Position numbers and translations under genes: made by a program. A DNA stretch of 32,581 nt, taken from the NCBI GenBank assembly GCA_032718475.1, contig JAUCBJ010002053.1, positions 1-32,581 on the forward strand. The letters run 5' to 3'. Positions 1 to 9,623 of this stretch are shown in pieces; positions within the stretch are counted from its first letter, which is position 1, and the number at the start of each line of letters is the position of its first letter. Origin of the DNA: Nemertoderma westbladi. Its lineage: Eukaryota; Xenacoelomorpha; Nemertodermatida; Nemertodermatidae. Below the pieces are notes generated by a model. It made no database searches and was not told where the DNA came from. It worked only from the letters and a program-made list of their open reading frames with translations.

Positions 1-110
1 ATTTGTATCAGATCCTATCCACCCACACCCCCAGTATACCAAACCAATATCAGTTTGAGGAGTTATAGAGAACCGATCCCTTACATATACCAATACCAGC
101 ACTGCCCTGT

Positions 111-290
111 TAGCCCGCAAGTATTCTTATCCCGCGAGTATTCTTAGCCCGTGGGTATTCTTAGCCCGCGAAGAAAACAATAACGTTTATTGTTTTGGTT
201 CCCCCAATACGCCTCTGAAACCGGCTCCTTTACTAACCTGATCCCATACTAACTCGCGGGCGAAGAATACTCGCGGGCCAAGAATACTCC
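111..290. repeat. Small inverted-repeat element A (shared core, 17-bp array ends)
   Basis: The left side (111-175) holds about 3.6 copies of a ~17-18-bp unit resembling GCCCGCGAGTATTCTTA. The right side (252-290) holds two copies of the reverse complement, so the two arrays form inverted ends. Between them, on the minus strand at 240-182, is a core (AGGTTAGTAAAGGAGC ... GGAACCAAAACAATAAACGT) also found at 6752-6809 and 12643-12692. The end of the core forms a hairpin (arms 174-183 and 187-196). The words CACTGCCC at about 91-98 and 306-313 might be an 8-bp target duplication, but the outermost ends match poorly, so exact boundaries are uncertain. No coding capacity is seen. This looks like a non-autonomous MITE-like element. 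Confidence 0.6.
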
Positions 291-1097
291 CAACCAACCG
301 GATACACTGCCCGTATACCAAAGATTCCCGTTTGGGATTGGATTACCATGATAATTATGTATAATTTGTTCACACCGATTTAACTATGAGATTATCTGAG
401 GAATTTCACTGCACGGCTGTTGTAATAAACTATCTGCACACCTTATGGTAGGTATCCTACACATTGTACTCAATCTTAGCTTAGTGTGGGATTATTGACG
501 AAATGGGTCGAAGGAGATGGACGTGCCTCACTGACTCCGTACATTGTTAAAGGAAAACGAGCCCATTTGTCACTGAAAGGTTCAGGAATGTCTTAATGTA
601 TGTTGGGTAATTGACAAACTAAAGGGGCTGCTCCATTATGAAACATTCCCAGTTACTATAATGCTGACGTTTAAGGCACAGTTGGATACGCTCTGTGAAT
701 GAAGAGGGGAAGCAACATGTACGATAAAGCAAAACGAACATGTATAAAGCTATAATTTGACATTCTGCAACCGGGACACGAGAGTCGAGTGAAATATCAA
801 CATTAATGTGTGAAGTTATATTATTGTATAAAATTTATAGGAATAATATTTGTTGAATTGTGGTATTGTGAGACACATTAATTAAATTTTTCCATGATAT
901 ATTTCGTTCAAGGTTATTGACTGGCCATCATGTCTGTTGAAGACAGGACTTTCCCTAATTACAGTAGCACAAGGTCATGATAACAGATTCGCAGCATAGT
1001 AATAGGAAATAATATCATGAATATATTATTATTACTAAACCCTTTATAGTAAGTAACAAACAATCCACCAACGGTACTGTACTGTTACTGTACTAAC
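291..1097. other. Intron 6 of the CaV2 gene (partial), no gene seen
   Basis: This AT-rich sequence follows the splice donor of channel exon 6 on the minus strand. The next expected exon (repeat I S6) was looked for and not found, so it lies beyond the window edge. No repeat, RNA gene or convincing open frame was recognised apart from element A at 111-290. Confidence 0.5.
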
Positions 1098-1288
1098 CCA
1101 ATATAGGACATCAGTCCACCCTTCCATAGTGATGCATTGGAAGACTGTGAGACAGGCATGTCCTATGTCATCGAATGTTGATATCCCTAGATTGGGACCA
1201 ATGTAAGGTTTCCTACAAGTATAGTCAGTTGGACACTGTCTCCCGGTGCCACATATATAAGTCGATGAACTCTCTATCAGCTCATGAA
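1098..1288 (-). CDS. CaV2 calcium channel alpha-1, exon 6 (repeat I pore loop)
   Basis: This 191-bp exon follows an acceptor ending TTTTGCAG and ends at a GTTAGT donor (1097-1092). It supplies two bases to a split Val codon and then 63 codons, ending in phase 0 after Trp. It encodes the extracellular S5-P loop with a cysteine cluster ([13 protein letters not shown]), then [11 protein letters not shown], and the pore helix and selectivity filter [17 protein letters not shown]. The Glu in TMEGWTD is the repeat I glutamate of the EEEE calcium-selectivity ring. Wording and spacing match CaV2 channels closely. The following exon (S6 and the beta-subunit binding helix) is outside the window. Identification is firm; the donor choice is fixed by reading phase. 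Confidence 0.93.
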
Positions 1289-1346
1289 CTGCAAAATACA
1301 TAAAATATCACATTATAATATGAAAGTGAAAGTATATAAATTTTTC

Positions 1347-1785
1347 AGTTTATAAACAAGTGGTCATTTCATAAACAACTTTTAATTTCATATACAACTG
1401 TTCAGTCCATACACCACTGTTCAGTTCATACACAAATGTTCAGTTCATACACAACTGTTCAGTTCATAAACAACTGTTCATTTCATACACAACTGGTTCA
1501 GTTCATACACAACTGTTCAGTTCATACACAATGTTCAGTTCATACACAACTATTCAGTTCGCACACACAACTGTTCAGTTCATACACTACTACTACTAGG
1601 TCGAGCAAACTCGGACACACTATTCAGTTAATACACAACTGTTCAGTTCGCAGTTCGCACACACAACCGCTCAGTTCATACACTACTACTACTAGGTCGA
1701 GCAAACTCGGACACATTATTCAGTTAATACACAACTGTTAAGTTCCTAGTTCGCACACAAAATAGTTCAGTTCAACACACCCGTT
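1347..1785. repeat. 19-bp minisatellite with a higher-order duplication
   Basis: About twenty degenerate copies of TTCAGTTCATACACAACTG are arranged head to tail. Two of them carry an insert of CTACTACTACTAGGTCG followed by GAGCAAACTCGG. The block around 1578-1650 is repeated at 1674-1745 with about a 97-bp period. A ~100-codon open frame across it on the plus strand simply mirrors the repeat and is not a gene. It lies in intron 5 of the channel gene. Confidence 0.8.
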
Positions 1786-2147
1786 TAATATTAAAGTGAT
1801 ACAAACTGTTCAGTGATTATTACAACACATCATAATCACCAAACAATTCAGATTTAACAATCACATCACATTCAAATGAAACACAACTGTTAGGTTCTTG
1901 TTTGGAACAATGCCAACGACACATTGGAGGTAATTACGCACAAAGTCTTATGACTTACTTCCATAGTGCGGATCCACACTGCTCGATTTGGTAACTGTGA
2001 TGTAATCATTTTAACTTACCGTCACGCTAACTGGGATTATAGTTTGGTATTCTATTTATTGGGTTAGAGTCCAAACCCCTTGTTAAAAGTGTTACATAAC
2101 CCCAACTCTAAGTCATGATGTGCCAAGCCAAATATAGCAGCGACGAC
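1786..2147. other. Intronic sequence, nothing recognised
   Basis: Part of channel intron 5. I see no coding signal, no clear repeat and no RNA gene here. Confidence 0.4.
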
Positions 2148-2239
2148 ACTACTACTACTAGGATCGGCATGCTGCATTGCAGCTGCATTTTTAAGAATGC
2201 TGTGCCGGCTTGTCAACAAAATTGCACCGCCACAACTCC
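2148..2239 (-). mobile_element. 3' end fragment of the RTE-like LINE
   Basis: On the minus strand this matches the last ~90 bases of the LINE at 27110-29603: the final codons (ELWRCNFVDKPAQHS, stop), the short 3' untranslated region and the (TAG)n tail, seen on the plus strand as (CTA)n at 2148-2160. Similarity stops abruptly near 2239, so it is a strongly 5'-truncated insertion, as is usual for target-primed reverse transcription. Confidence 0.85.
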
Positions 2240-2704
2240 ATGCGAGGACCCAGCAGATGAGCTGCAACAGCCAATGGTGGGTCATGTGCGCCAGAGTATA
2301 TATGGGTGATGGGCCTCATATCTGACTCTATTGCGACACCCACCCTGTGGAATGGCAAACCAGGGTGTGGTATTTTCCCCGAGAGCTGACTCGGCAAAAA
2401 AGCACCCCCCAACCCCCGCTACATTGCACCGCAGCGACGACAAGAGAGTGGTACAGTAGGACGCAAAAAAAGTTGGACACAAAATAGAGCCTAACACACT
2501 AAAATTAATTAAATATGAATATTAAGTACATTCATAAATCCCTAAATATTGGATTCATTTACGAATAAGAAATAAACTACTAATCTTTAAATATGGGCCG
2601 TGCCGTGTAAAAGGTGGGCAGGGGTAAAAACTGATTACCTAAATAAAAACGGAAGCGGTTTACTTTATATCGAATCCTTCTTCTGGTAGGCCTACTTTAT
2701 GTTT
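2240..2704. other. Intronic sequence, nothing recognised
   Basis: Channel intron 5. Open frames reading out of the LINE fragment into this stretch lose all similarity after about 2239 and are not taken as genes. Confidence 0.4.
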
Positions 2705-2818
2705 GGCCTATTCCGTCCGGAGAAACCGGCTTGGCCTGCCGATATTAGGCCTATTCCGTCCGGAGAAACCGGCTTGGCCTACCGATATTAGGCCTATTCC
2801 GTCCGGAGAAACCGGCTA
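2705..2818. repeat. 43-bp tandem repeat, about 2.7 copies
   Basis: Copies start at 2705, 2748 and 2791, each beginning GGCCTATTCCGTCCGGAG and continuing AAACCGGCTTGGCCT. Copies are nearly identical, so the expansion is recent. The unit is rich in small palindromes (AGGCCT, TCCGGA). Confidence 0.9.
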
Positions 2819-3652
2819 CAACCCGGATATATTATGACGTTATATCGCAGGACGGCTGCCATTTACTGTATATCAAGCGGCAGTTCATTTGATACATGTG
2901 TTCGTCCACGACACCCTTGGATGCGTCCATCCAACTTTTCAGCGGTCCCGGTTTGCCGGTATTAACAAAACGTAATATAATACACGCTCACGTCATTTTG
3001 TATTGGATACATTTGTTTCGGATTCAAAGCAATAATTTCTTAATCCGAATCCAAACCTCATCCTCATTGCGTTGAGATCCACGTGCTTAAATGCAGAATG
3101 GTTCGAGTTGTTACTCCTTTACCGTGCCGTGTAGATAGAAAAGTTCCTAATCAAGGTAGCGTATAACAATAATAACATGCTGTGGTGGTGGTCAGCAGGT
3201 CAGAATTGTATAAACCTTGCATAAACTGACGAGAATAGGGTCGTAATCGTAAACAGCACCGGTAGAAAGTAGGCCTACTGTATTACGGTACTTATTCTAT
3301 AAAAAAAAAATAATAAATAATCACTGGAGGTACAGTAGAAATTATGTTTCAATAACTTTATACTAATGAGTTTATTTACCTTTATCGCTGTGTAAGCTCC
3401 CATACATATGGATGGAAATGGCCAGTGACGGATCGGCCAAGTCAACCACACCCCCAACACAGCCCCCATTGAGCATTCAGTATGCTCATTACAAGCTGTT
3501 TTAAAGATTAACCGTAGGCCTACAGAGCAATACGGAAGCAAAAAAATGTAAAATAAAGCTATTGAAATTATTTTTAGTCTTGATTTTAAAGGATAAAACT
3601 ATTTTGTTAGAAATAAATGTCACATAGGATGATTTTTGTAACTGAAACTGAC
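2819..3652. other. Intronic sequence, nothing recognised
   Basis: Remaining part of channel intron 5, between the 43-bp repeat and exon 5. A minus-strand open frame at 3275-3541 has no recognisable domain and is treated as chance. Confidence 0.4.
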
Positions 3653-3805
3653 CTGTCGTGTTTGAGTAACACGTCCAATGAAACACGTCCATGAAGACTT
3701 CGAGGCCAATGATTGCGAAGATAACTATAGCGAATAGAAGGAGGAGGGCTATCTGAAGGAGAGGGGCCATGGCGCGAAGGATTGATTTCAATACAACTTG
3801 TAAAC
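3653..3805 (-). CDS. CaV2 calcium channel alpha-1, exon 5 (S4-S5 linker and S5)
   Basis: This 153-bp exon lies between an acceptor ending AATTTAG and a GTCAGT donor (3652-3647). It completes the Ser codon split from exon 4 and ends in phase 1. The product reads [18 protein letters not shown], the S4-S5 linker typical of CaV2, then the hydrophobic S5 helix ([20 protein letters not shown]) and the start of the extracellular loop with a conserved Cys (HWTCYSNTT). The linker couples voltage-sensor movement to the pore gate. An apparent start at the first internal Met is an artefact of reading the exon in isolation. The entire linker is nearly invariant in known CaV2 channels, so the call is firm. 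Confidence 0.95.
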
Positions 3806-4098
3806 CTAAATTATAAACACAAAATATTAGATAATTGGGATGTGGGAGGTGACGCTATGGTGAACTATCCTATATTTTTTTTAAGTTAAAAAGTGAAGTG
3901 AAAAAGTAAATAAATTTTTTTGTTTCTCAGAATTATATTCACAATAAATTTATATAAGATTAAAAACTTTCAAAATAATTGCACCAAACACTATCTCACC
4001 AGCAGCTGACGTAACCTAGGTGATAATCAATAGTAAATAAAGAAATACTCTTGTAGTACTGGTACAGCAAGTAAGTAATAAAGTAAATAAATAAAAGT

Positions 4099-4446
4099 AC
4101 ACAATATGTGTGTATGTTGTGTATAAATATACACAATATGTGTGTATGTTGTGTATAAATATACACAATATGTGTGTATGTTGTGTATAAATATACACAA
4201 TATGTGTGTATGTTGTGTATAAATATACACAATATGTGTGTATGTTGTGTATAAATATACACAATATGTGTGTATGTTGTGTATAAATATACACAATATG
4301 TGTGTATGTTGTGTATAAATATATACAATATGTGTGTATGTTGTGTATAAATATACACAATATGTGTGTGTTGTGTATAAATATACACAATATGTGTGTA
4401 TGTTGTGTATAAATATACACAATATGTGTGTATGTTGTGTATATAC
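4099..4446. repeat. 32-bp minisatellite, about 11 copies, hairpin-forming
   Basis: The unit begins ACACAATATGTGTGTATG and continues TTGTGTATAAATAT, repeating with a 32-bp period from 4099. One unit has a C-to-T change near 4323 and one unit is shortened to 28 bp near 4359. Each unit contains TATACACAA and its inverse TTGTGTATA, so each can fold into a 9-bp stem. All three minus-strand frames are open through the array (up to ~150 codons) because the unit lacks stop words on that strand and its length is not a multiple of 3. These frames are not genes. Confidence 0.95.
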
Positions 4447-4730
4447 ACAACATTTTAGTTATTCGTAAATTGCAATTTGTAATCTAAATTGCTAAATTGA
4501 TACAAAGATTTCGTCGAAGATTATACGAAATTATATATGCAATCTCAGTTTATATTTTTTACATCCATGGTTTGGAAAAATAATTAACTGGCAGTTCTAC
4601 CATGCAGTTTAAGTATGCAGAGCACTCGAGAGCAGTATCACTAGTGGATATGCAGATTCATAGACTGAGAATAGATTTAAAGTTACTTAGAAAGTGTTGT
4701 CCATTCTTCAATGGGATTGGCCATATTGGT

Positions 4731-4743
4731 GTTTCCTAGCAAC
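4731..4743 (+). promoter_or_regulatory. X-box-like RFX site upstream of the CFAP107-like gene
   Basis: GTTTCCTAGCAAC fits the RFX X-box pattern of two half sites, with a strong TAGCAAC half. It lies 488 bases before the CFAP107-like start codon. RFX factors drive ciliary genes through such sites in animals. That it works here is inference. Confidence 0.5.
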
Positions 4744-5095
4744 GGGGTTGTTCCTCCAGTAACGCTATCAACACCAGCGGATAGCTGGATAGTGTTTATT
4801 TGGATGACAGGTAACATTACCGGTAACTACATACTGACATACTTGTGCCTATGTAAATTATCCGATCAGCACCACAAATGTTAGGCAAGAATGTATAGAA
4901 TTACAATAGCAGGCGAAAATGAAATAGTCGCTTACGCTGCTCTGTGCCTATACCATCGTATTTCATGAATTAACGCCCTTTAAACATTAGGCTAATCATT
5001 ACTGCATTACCGGTACTGCATTATACCAGTCAGTAATTGCAAATTGCAAGTCATCATCAAAATTTAGTTGTCTTTTACAGGCATAAAAATAACAT

Positions 5096-5106
5096 TATAT
5101 AAATAG
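5096..5106 (+). promoter_or_regulatory. Possible TATA element of the CFAP107-like gene
   Basis: TATATAAATAG lies 125 bases upstream of the ATG at 5231. It is a good TATA-box word, but the region is AT-rich, so chance occurrence is possible. Confidence 0.35.
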
Positions 5107-5230
5107 GAGTAGGCCTCACTAACTGACTAACTTACGAAGAATTTAAGAATCGTTGTGAACTGTAGGCCTACATAGATTGCAGCAACTTTTTGATTACCTA
5201 ATTTGAATTTTTCGTCTATCTTTTTTCGAG

Positions 5231-5926
5231 ATGACAACCGGGTCTACGGTTGGCTGGAAGTTGGGTCCAAAATACCAAAGGGGAGTCCTCGTGGGCAACT
5301 GGTACGAGGATCGGTTAGAGTTCCCGCGGAACCGGTTCACCTCCGACTCGGTTTATCGGAACGACTTCCGACGATACGACGGATTCCGTCCAGACGTTTT
5401 GACGCGCCGATCCGCTGCGGTCCGAACCAACGGACTCGGAAACGAGCAACTCATCCTGCATCACGGGAACCGCGACCACCGGGAGCACATGGTGACCTGG
5501 TACGACGAGGACTACAACTACCGACCGCGAACAGGGAGGAACAAACTGCCGCCGGTTCGCGATTGGAACTTCTCGCACATTGCGTGGCTCCCGGAGAAAC
5601 GGGACCACCCGATACTCGGCCCGCCGCCCACTAACTGGGGGTTCTACGAGGAAAAGAAGAAGAAATGGGCGGCGGCACAGGCTGAGTCGGCTGCTGCTTC
5701 GGAGGACCCGCTCAACATTTATCTAACGACCTACAAAACTTCGTACAATAAGCGACCCGTATTGGATTCTGAGACACCGAACTCGACTACCGGGATACCC
5801 CGACCAATCAGCACCAACCTACATAAAGCCAACAACGTGAACAAAGACTTGGAATTACGCAACCAACGGAATAAGGTGGAAGGACCGGAAGTCTCAGCCC
5901 ACTTTCTACCGGAAGTCAGTTCATGA
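5231..5926 (+). CDS. CFAP107: CFAP107-like ciliary microtubule inner protein, intronless
   Basis: A complete 231-residue open frame. The first ~145 residues follow the CFAP107 (C1orf158) pattern in order: WKLGPKYQRGVLVGNW near the start, then YRNDFRRYDGFRPD, a HHGN/H segment, TWYDEDYNYRP, LPPVRDWN, AWLPEKRDHPILGPPPTNWG, and a basic FYEEKKKKW stretch. Known family members sit in the lumen of axonemal doublet microtubules and stabilise motile cilia. The C-terminal ~70 residues are polar, look disordered and are not recognised. The start at 5231 is chosen because homology begins directly after it and a purine is at -3. The gene lies antisense inside intron 4 of the channel gene, has no introns, and is more GC-rich than its surroundings, suggesting a retrocopy or an old nested gene. 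It is intact, with no frameshifts. Confidence 0.88.
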   Translation: MTTGSTVGWKLGPKYQRGVLVGNWYEDRLEFPRNRFTSDSVYRNDFRRYDGFRPDVLTRRSAAVRTNGLGNEQLILHHGNRDHREHMVTWYDEDYNYRPRTGRNKLPPVRDWNFSHIAWLPEKRDHPILGPPPTNWGFYEEKKKKWAAAQAESAAASEDPLNIYLTTYKTSYNKRPVLDSETPNSTTGIPRPISTNLHKANNVNKDLELRNQRNKVEGPEVSAHFLPEVSS

Positions 5927-6705
5927 ATGACTCATCATGCATGTTATACATAACTGTTCACAGACCGATTGTAAATAATTTAGATAATGCAGAGGCCATT
6001 GCTGTTTTCCACAATTTTTATAATATAACTTATTTAATTTATAGTTAATAATTACCCTATTGTTATCATTATAAAGACGATTGCTTGTTTTACTAAAGTG
6101 TTACACAAAACTAACCCTCCCCCCACCAAAAACAAAATCGCTAATAATCATTCATTCTTAAACATTTTGCCAAGGTAGACCCCCTAGAACCAACTCTGTG
6201 CGCGGTCGCCCTGTTTTTTTCATTTTTCCTCAACGCAATTTCTCAATTCTTTGCCATTTCCATATCATTGCATTTTTAATTACATAAAAAAGTAATGTTC
6301 GAATTAAATTTCAAATTAATTTCCATGACGTTAATAATAATAATATTGCATTTAAATAGATAGCGCTGATGGTATCCACCGGCGCTATTTAATATTCTAG
6401 AATATCATAATATCATATAGGGCCTATATTACCTATTTTGCTATTTCGCATTTATATAAGGGTATTTCACTATGGAAGAAGCTTCGACTTATCGATGGAC
6501 GATATTTATGCTGAAATAACCCCAGATAAAAGTGAGAAGATTTACAACAAATAAAACGATATAAGTGGTGGCAAAAAGTAACATTTGTTGTCTTGCTTTC
6601 TTATTTATCTCGCTAGGCTCGCCAAATAATAACGCTGGACAAAAAAAATCTACTTTTTTTGCCACCACTTAAATAGTTATTGTACAGAGAACCATCAGCC
6701 TCCAA
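5927..6705. other. 3' flank of the CFAP107-like gene, nothing recognised
   Basis: AT-rich sequence between the ciliary gene and element B. The word AATAAA occurs at about 6549-6554, far from the stop codon; no convincing polyadenylation signal is nearer. No other gene is seen. Confidence 0.35.
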
Positions 6706-6709
6706 CAAG

Positions 6710-6922
6710 GGTCGAGGGATTATCCTGTTTGGGGGCCTCCAAAACCAGGCAAGGTTAGTAAAGGAGCAGGTTACAGAGGCGAGTTGAAAGGAACCAAAAC
6801 AATAAACGTGAGGAATGTTTTAGAATAGAAAACCAAATTTAATTGAGAATCAACAGTCAGATGTATAGTCCTACCGGAACTCTGAATAGACTGGAGGCCC
6901 CCAAACAGGAGCCCCGGTCGAA
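6710..6922. repeat. Small inverted-repeat element B (shared core, GC-rich ends)
   Basis: Perfect 18-bp inverted repeats CCTGTTTGGGGGCCTCCA (6724-6741) and its reverse complement (6892-6909) flank the same core seen in element A (6752-6809, plus strand here). A weaker match extends outward to TCGA words on both sides. The ends are unlike the array ends of elements A and C although the core is clearly homologous. It lies between the CFAP107-like and NIPSNAP-like genes. It is non-coding and MITE-like. Confidence 0.75.
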
Positions 6923-7226
6923 TTTAAAAAATATTCACGACTATACATAGATGGGTGGACTATTTCTAATGAAATCACACTACTCACACACACATAATCG
7001 AATGACATTGGTAGTAATTGGTGGAAATCGAAATACTTATCTCGGGAATGGCTAGTCGGTACCGTACGCAAAGTAAAGTGCAAAAATACCAGAATACCAC
7101 TGAATTAGTTATAATGTGTGCAAAATCGTCTTATGAATTCTCAATGCTTTGGACTTTATTTTTGGTTTATTGTTTGGTACCGGTTTGCTGAGCGTGCTGC
7201 AAAATTCCAAATATTATTATAAGGGT

Positions 7227-7235
7227 TATATAAAG
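7227..7235 (+). promoter_or_regulatory. Possible TATA box of the NIPSNAP-like gene
   Basis: TATATAAAG lies about 115 bases before the ATG at 7343, at a plausible distance for a core promoter. Support is sequence resemblance only. Confidence 0.4.
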
Positions 7236-7342
7236 TTCTGCCAGGCGAATAGGCGATCCTATGTTAGTCAGTAGCGATACCGGTACAAGTATTTGCAATT
7301 TGGGTCAAATTTCATTCCTAACGGTATCATACCATTGCGAAC

Positions 7343-8116
7343 ATGAAGTGCCTACAATTGGTAAATAATTTTATCACGACTTCTACTAAATTTAAACCGA
7401 CTTGTGGCTCGTTACGTTGGTTATCGTCCAGTCGCACCAGGCGTACAACAGACGATACATTCAAGACTCCAAAATTAACGGTCTACGAACTGCGAACCTA
7501 CGACTGCCATCCGCACAGGTTTGCGGAGTTTCTCTCTACGACGGAAGAGCAGATCTCCGCTCGGTTGGCCTACTCCAAACTTGTTGGATACTGGCGAACC
7601 GATGTGGGTGGGTTGAACGAAGTGGTGCATTTGTGGGAGTACGATAGTTACTCCCAACGAGCTGCGGTACGGGCCTCGTTGAATTCCGATAAACCGTTCG
7701 GTGCATACCTCCGCGCTGTACAACCAATGTGGTCCCGACAGACTAACTCAGCTCTGCGTCTCTTCCCGTGGGCCCCCGTCACCGCACCGGTCTCCCCGGG
7801 CGGGGTCTACGAACTACGAGCTCTCTCTATGGTCTCTGGAGGTTTGGCTGTCTGGGAGGATCCCCTACAGTCCAACGTGCTGGAGGTTTCGCGTGGCGGA
7901 TTCGCTCATCTGGTTGGCGCGTGGCACACCGAGGTTGGCTTTACGAACACGGTTTACGTGATGTGGCACTACCAGAGTATGGATCACCGCTATGCGCAGC
8001 GGAAGCGACTACAGTTAGACAACATCAACGTGGGAGAGGCCGCCATGTTACGCAGTTTTGTTAATGAAACTCAGTCGAAAGTTTTAGTTCCTTTAAGTTT
8101 CTCTCCATTGCATTAG
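7343..8116 (+). CDS. NIPSNAP3-like mitochondrial protein, intronless
   Basis: A complete 257-residue frame. Residues 1-35 are rich in Arg, Ser and hydrophobics with no acid, as in a mitochondrial targeting peptide. Two NIPSNAP (dimeric alpha-beta barrel) repeats follow. The first (about 44-143) has VYELRTYDCHPHRFAEFL, KLVGYWRTDVGGLNEVVHLW and YDSYSQRAAVR. The second (about 153-257) has GGVYELRALSMVSGGLAVW, HLVGAWHTEVGFTNTVYVMW and the C-terminal VPLSFSPLH, which matches the SFSPL ending of NIPSNAP3 proteins. The family is mitochondrial and implicated in mitophagy and trafficking, with no settled biochemical activity. An A at -3 supports the start. The gene lies antisense in channel intron 4, 1.4 kb downstream of the CFAP107-like gene, and lacks introns, so it too may be a retrocopy that stayed functional. 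Confidence 0.93.
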   Translation: MKCLQLVNNFITTSTKFKPTCGSLRWLSSSRTRRTTDDTFKTPKLTVYELRTYDCHPHRFAEFLSTTEEQISARLAYSKLVGYWRTDVGGLNEVVHLWEYDSYSQRAAVRASLNSDKPFGAYLRAVQPMWSRQTNSALRLFPWAPVTAPVSPGGVYELRALSMVSGGLAVWEDPLQSNVLEVSRGGFAHLVGAWHTEVGFTNTVYVMWHYQSMDHRYAQRKRLQLDNINVGEAAMLRSFVNETQSKVLVPLSFSPLH

Positions 8117-8403
8117 GTAGTACTTGAAGGTACATTCAATTCACAATTAATCTTCAATCATTAGTATAATTTTAACAAATCGTCATTCCTGCATTAACAC
8201 TGCTGCATACATAGGGCAGTATGCTGTGTTATACTAATATTGTGCATTAGCATTGTGATATTAAGTCCAACAATCGTGGTTCCCGATTAGGAGGGTCTGG
8301 GCCAATGGCCACATCATTTTTCTAAATAGGTCTCAGAAATATTTAGTAGCACAAATTAAAGTCATGTTATTATGGCCCTACTAATAGTAATATTATTGAA
8401 GAC

Positions 8404-8577
8404 GGGGGGGGGGGGGGGGGGGGGAGTCTTGTCGCAAATCCCATCTCGGTGAATTAAAATTGCGTCTCAATGTTTAAATATCAGCACGTTACAGTTTTAT
8501 TTTTGAGAACAATCAGCTGTTATTTGCGTCTATTTGGATTAATTTTGACTGCGTCCTGCGTCGAAGCCCCCCCCCCC
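8404..8577. repeat. Poly(dG) 21 and poly(dC) 11 tracts bounding ~140 bp
   Basis: A run of 21 G (8404-8424) and a run of 11 C (8567-8577) frame a short stretch. The text just inside the G run, GCAAATCCCATCTCG (8434-8448), recurs at 18652-18666 next to another G-rich run, hinting at a dispersed element with G/C ends. Boundaries and class are uncertain. Confidence 0.5.
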
Positions 8578-9249
8578 TAATTTGTATTAGTGTGTTTTTA
8601 AAATCAACCAGTATTTCACTCGTGACCTACCAAGATACCGTCCTCGATATACGTTTTATATCCAGTAAACTCTTTTGGCTAGAAACGTTAAAAAATATCT
8701 AAAATATCAAAATATTATTACAATTTCAAATTCCATTAATTAATCCCGCCGTCCGTAAATAGCCGTGTTTACCAGTGGTTAGAAGAGAAGAACAGTTTAA
8801 ATTGTTGTGTGTATAAAGTATTATTTTGGGTAAAGCGCGGATCCGGGTGGTGTGGTACAGGTACATGAACGAACGTAGTGAGTGGGTGCAAATAAAGATA
8901 CGAGGATCTGAACACTAAAGTAATTTGTCGGCCTATGAATGAAGTTTTATTTCTAAATTTCAAATGATGGCTGATGAAAAACTTCATAGCAAACTTTATA
9001 AGTGTAAATGTGTTATGGTATGGAATTTCTCAAATTTTGTAATAAGAATCAATAGAACATCAAAGTAGAAAAAGTGTTGATCTAATGTTAAAAGATTTCA
9101 TTCACGTAGTCCGACGTCCTAGTAAATTCTAGCGTTGCTTCTAAATTCTAGTGCAGTTGCCTCTATACTCACTGGTACACAGTCTGCTAGTTGGTGTTAG
9201 CTAGGGTTTATAATTTTAATTATATAAGGCCTTGTATTATGTAAATTGA
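8578..9249. other. Intronic sequence, nothing recognised
   Basis: AT-rich part of channel intron 4 downstream of the NIPSNAP-like gene. No gene or clear repeat seen. Confidence 0.35.
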
Positions 9250-9250
9250 G

Positions 9251-9264
9251 GTTGCTACGGCAAC
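9251..9264. promoter_or_regulatory. Palindromic X-box-like site in channel intron 4
   Basis: GTTGCTACGGCAAC has two opposed RFX half sites at the standard spacing and sits within a 16-bp near-palindrome. It is 360 bases inside intron 4 from the end of exon 4. Function is unknown; it may be an enhancer or chance. Confidence 0.4.
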
Positions 9265-9623
9265 CGAGGAGGATTTCAAGTTTCAGTTTCATTGTAAATT
9301 TACTCGTTTCAGCTGTAAAGTTTACTTTACTTCGCTGAGCTAAGTCAGCTGTAATGTGATATGTCCTCCGCTAAATATATAATAAAGTCCTACATTACAA
9401 CATGATGTTAATTCTATCTGCGTTAAGTAATGTTGGTATTGTGGATTAAAATATTTAATATCATTTGAAAGTGTAGCAGTGTAACTTAATTAGCTTTTAA
9501 TATATAATTCAATTAAATTCCGTCACCGGCTTTCAAAGCATTGTAATCGCCATAAAAATATTTATGTACATAATAAAGCTCGTGACTTAAGATTTAACCA
9601 AATTACTAATAAAACAGACTTAC

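Noticed and set aside
1-1091. Search for CaV2 exon 7 (repeat I S6)
   Set aside because: No sequence resembling the S6 helix or the beta-subunit binding motif was found, so the exon is outside the window.
1436-1741. 101-codon plus-strand frame
   Set aside because: It is a translation of the 19-bp minisatellite with no independent coding signal.
3996-4453. Three long minus-strand frames (131-150 codons)
   Set aside because: They only translate the 32-bp minisatellite in its three phases.
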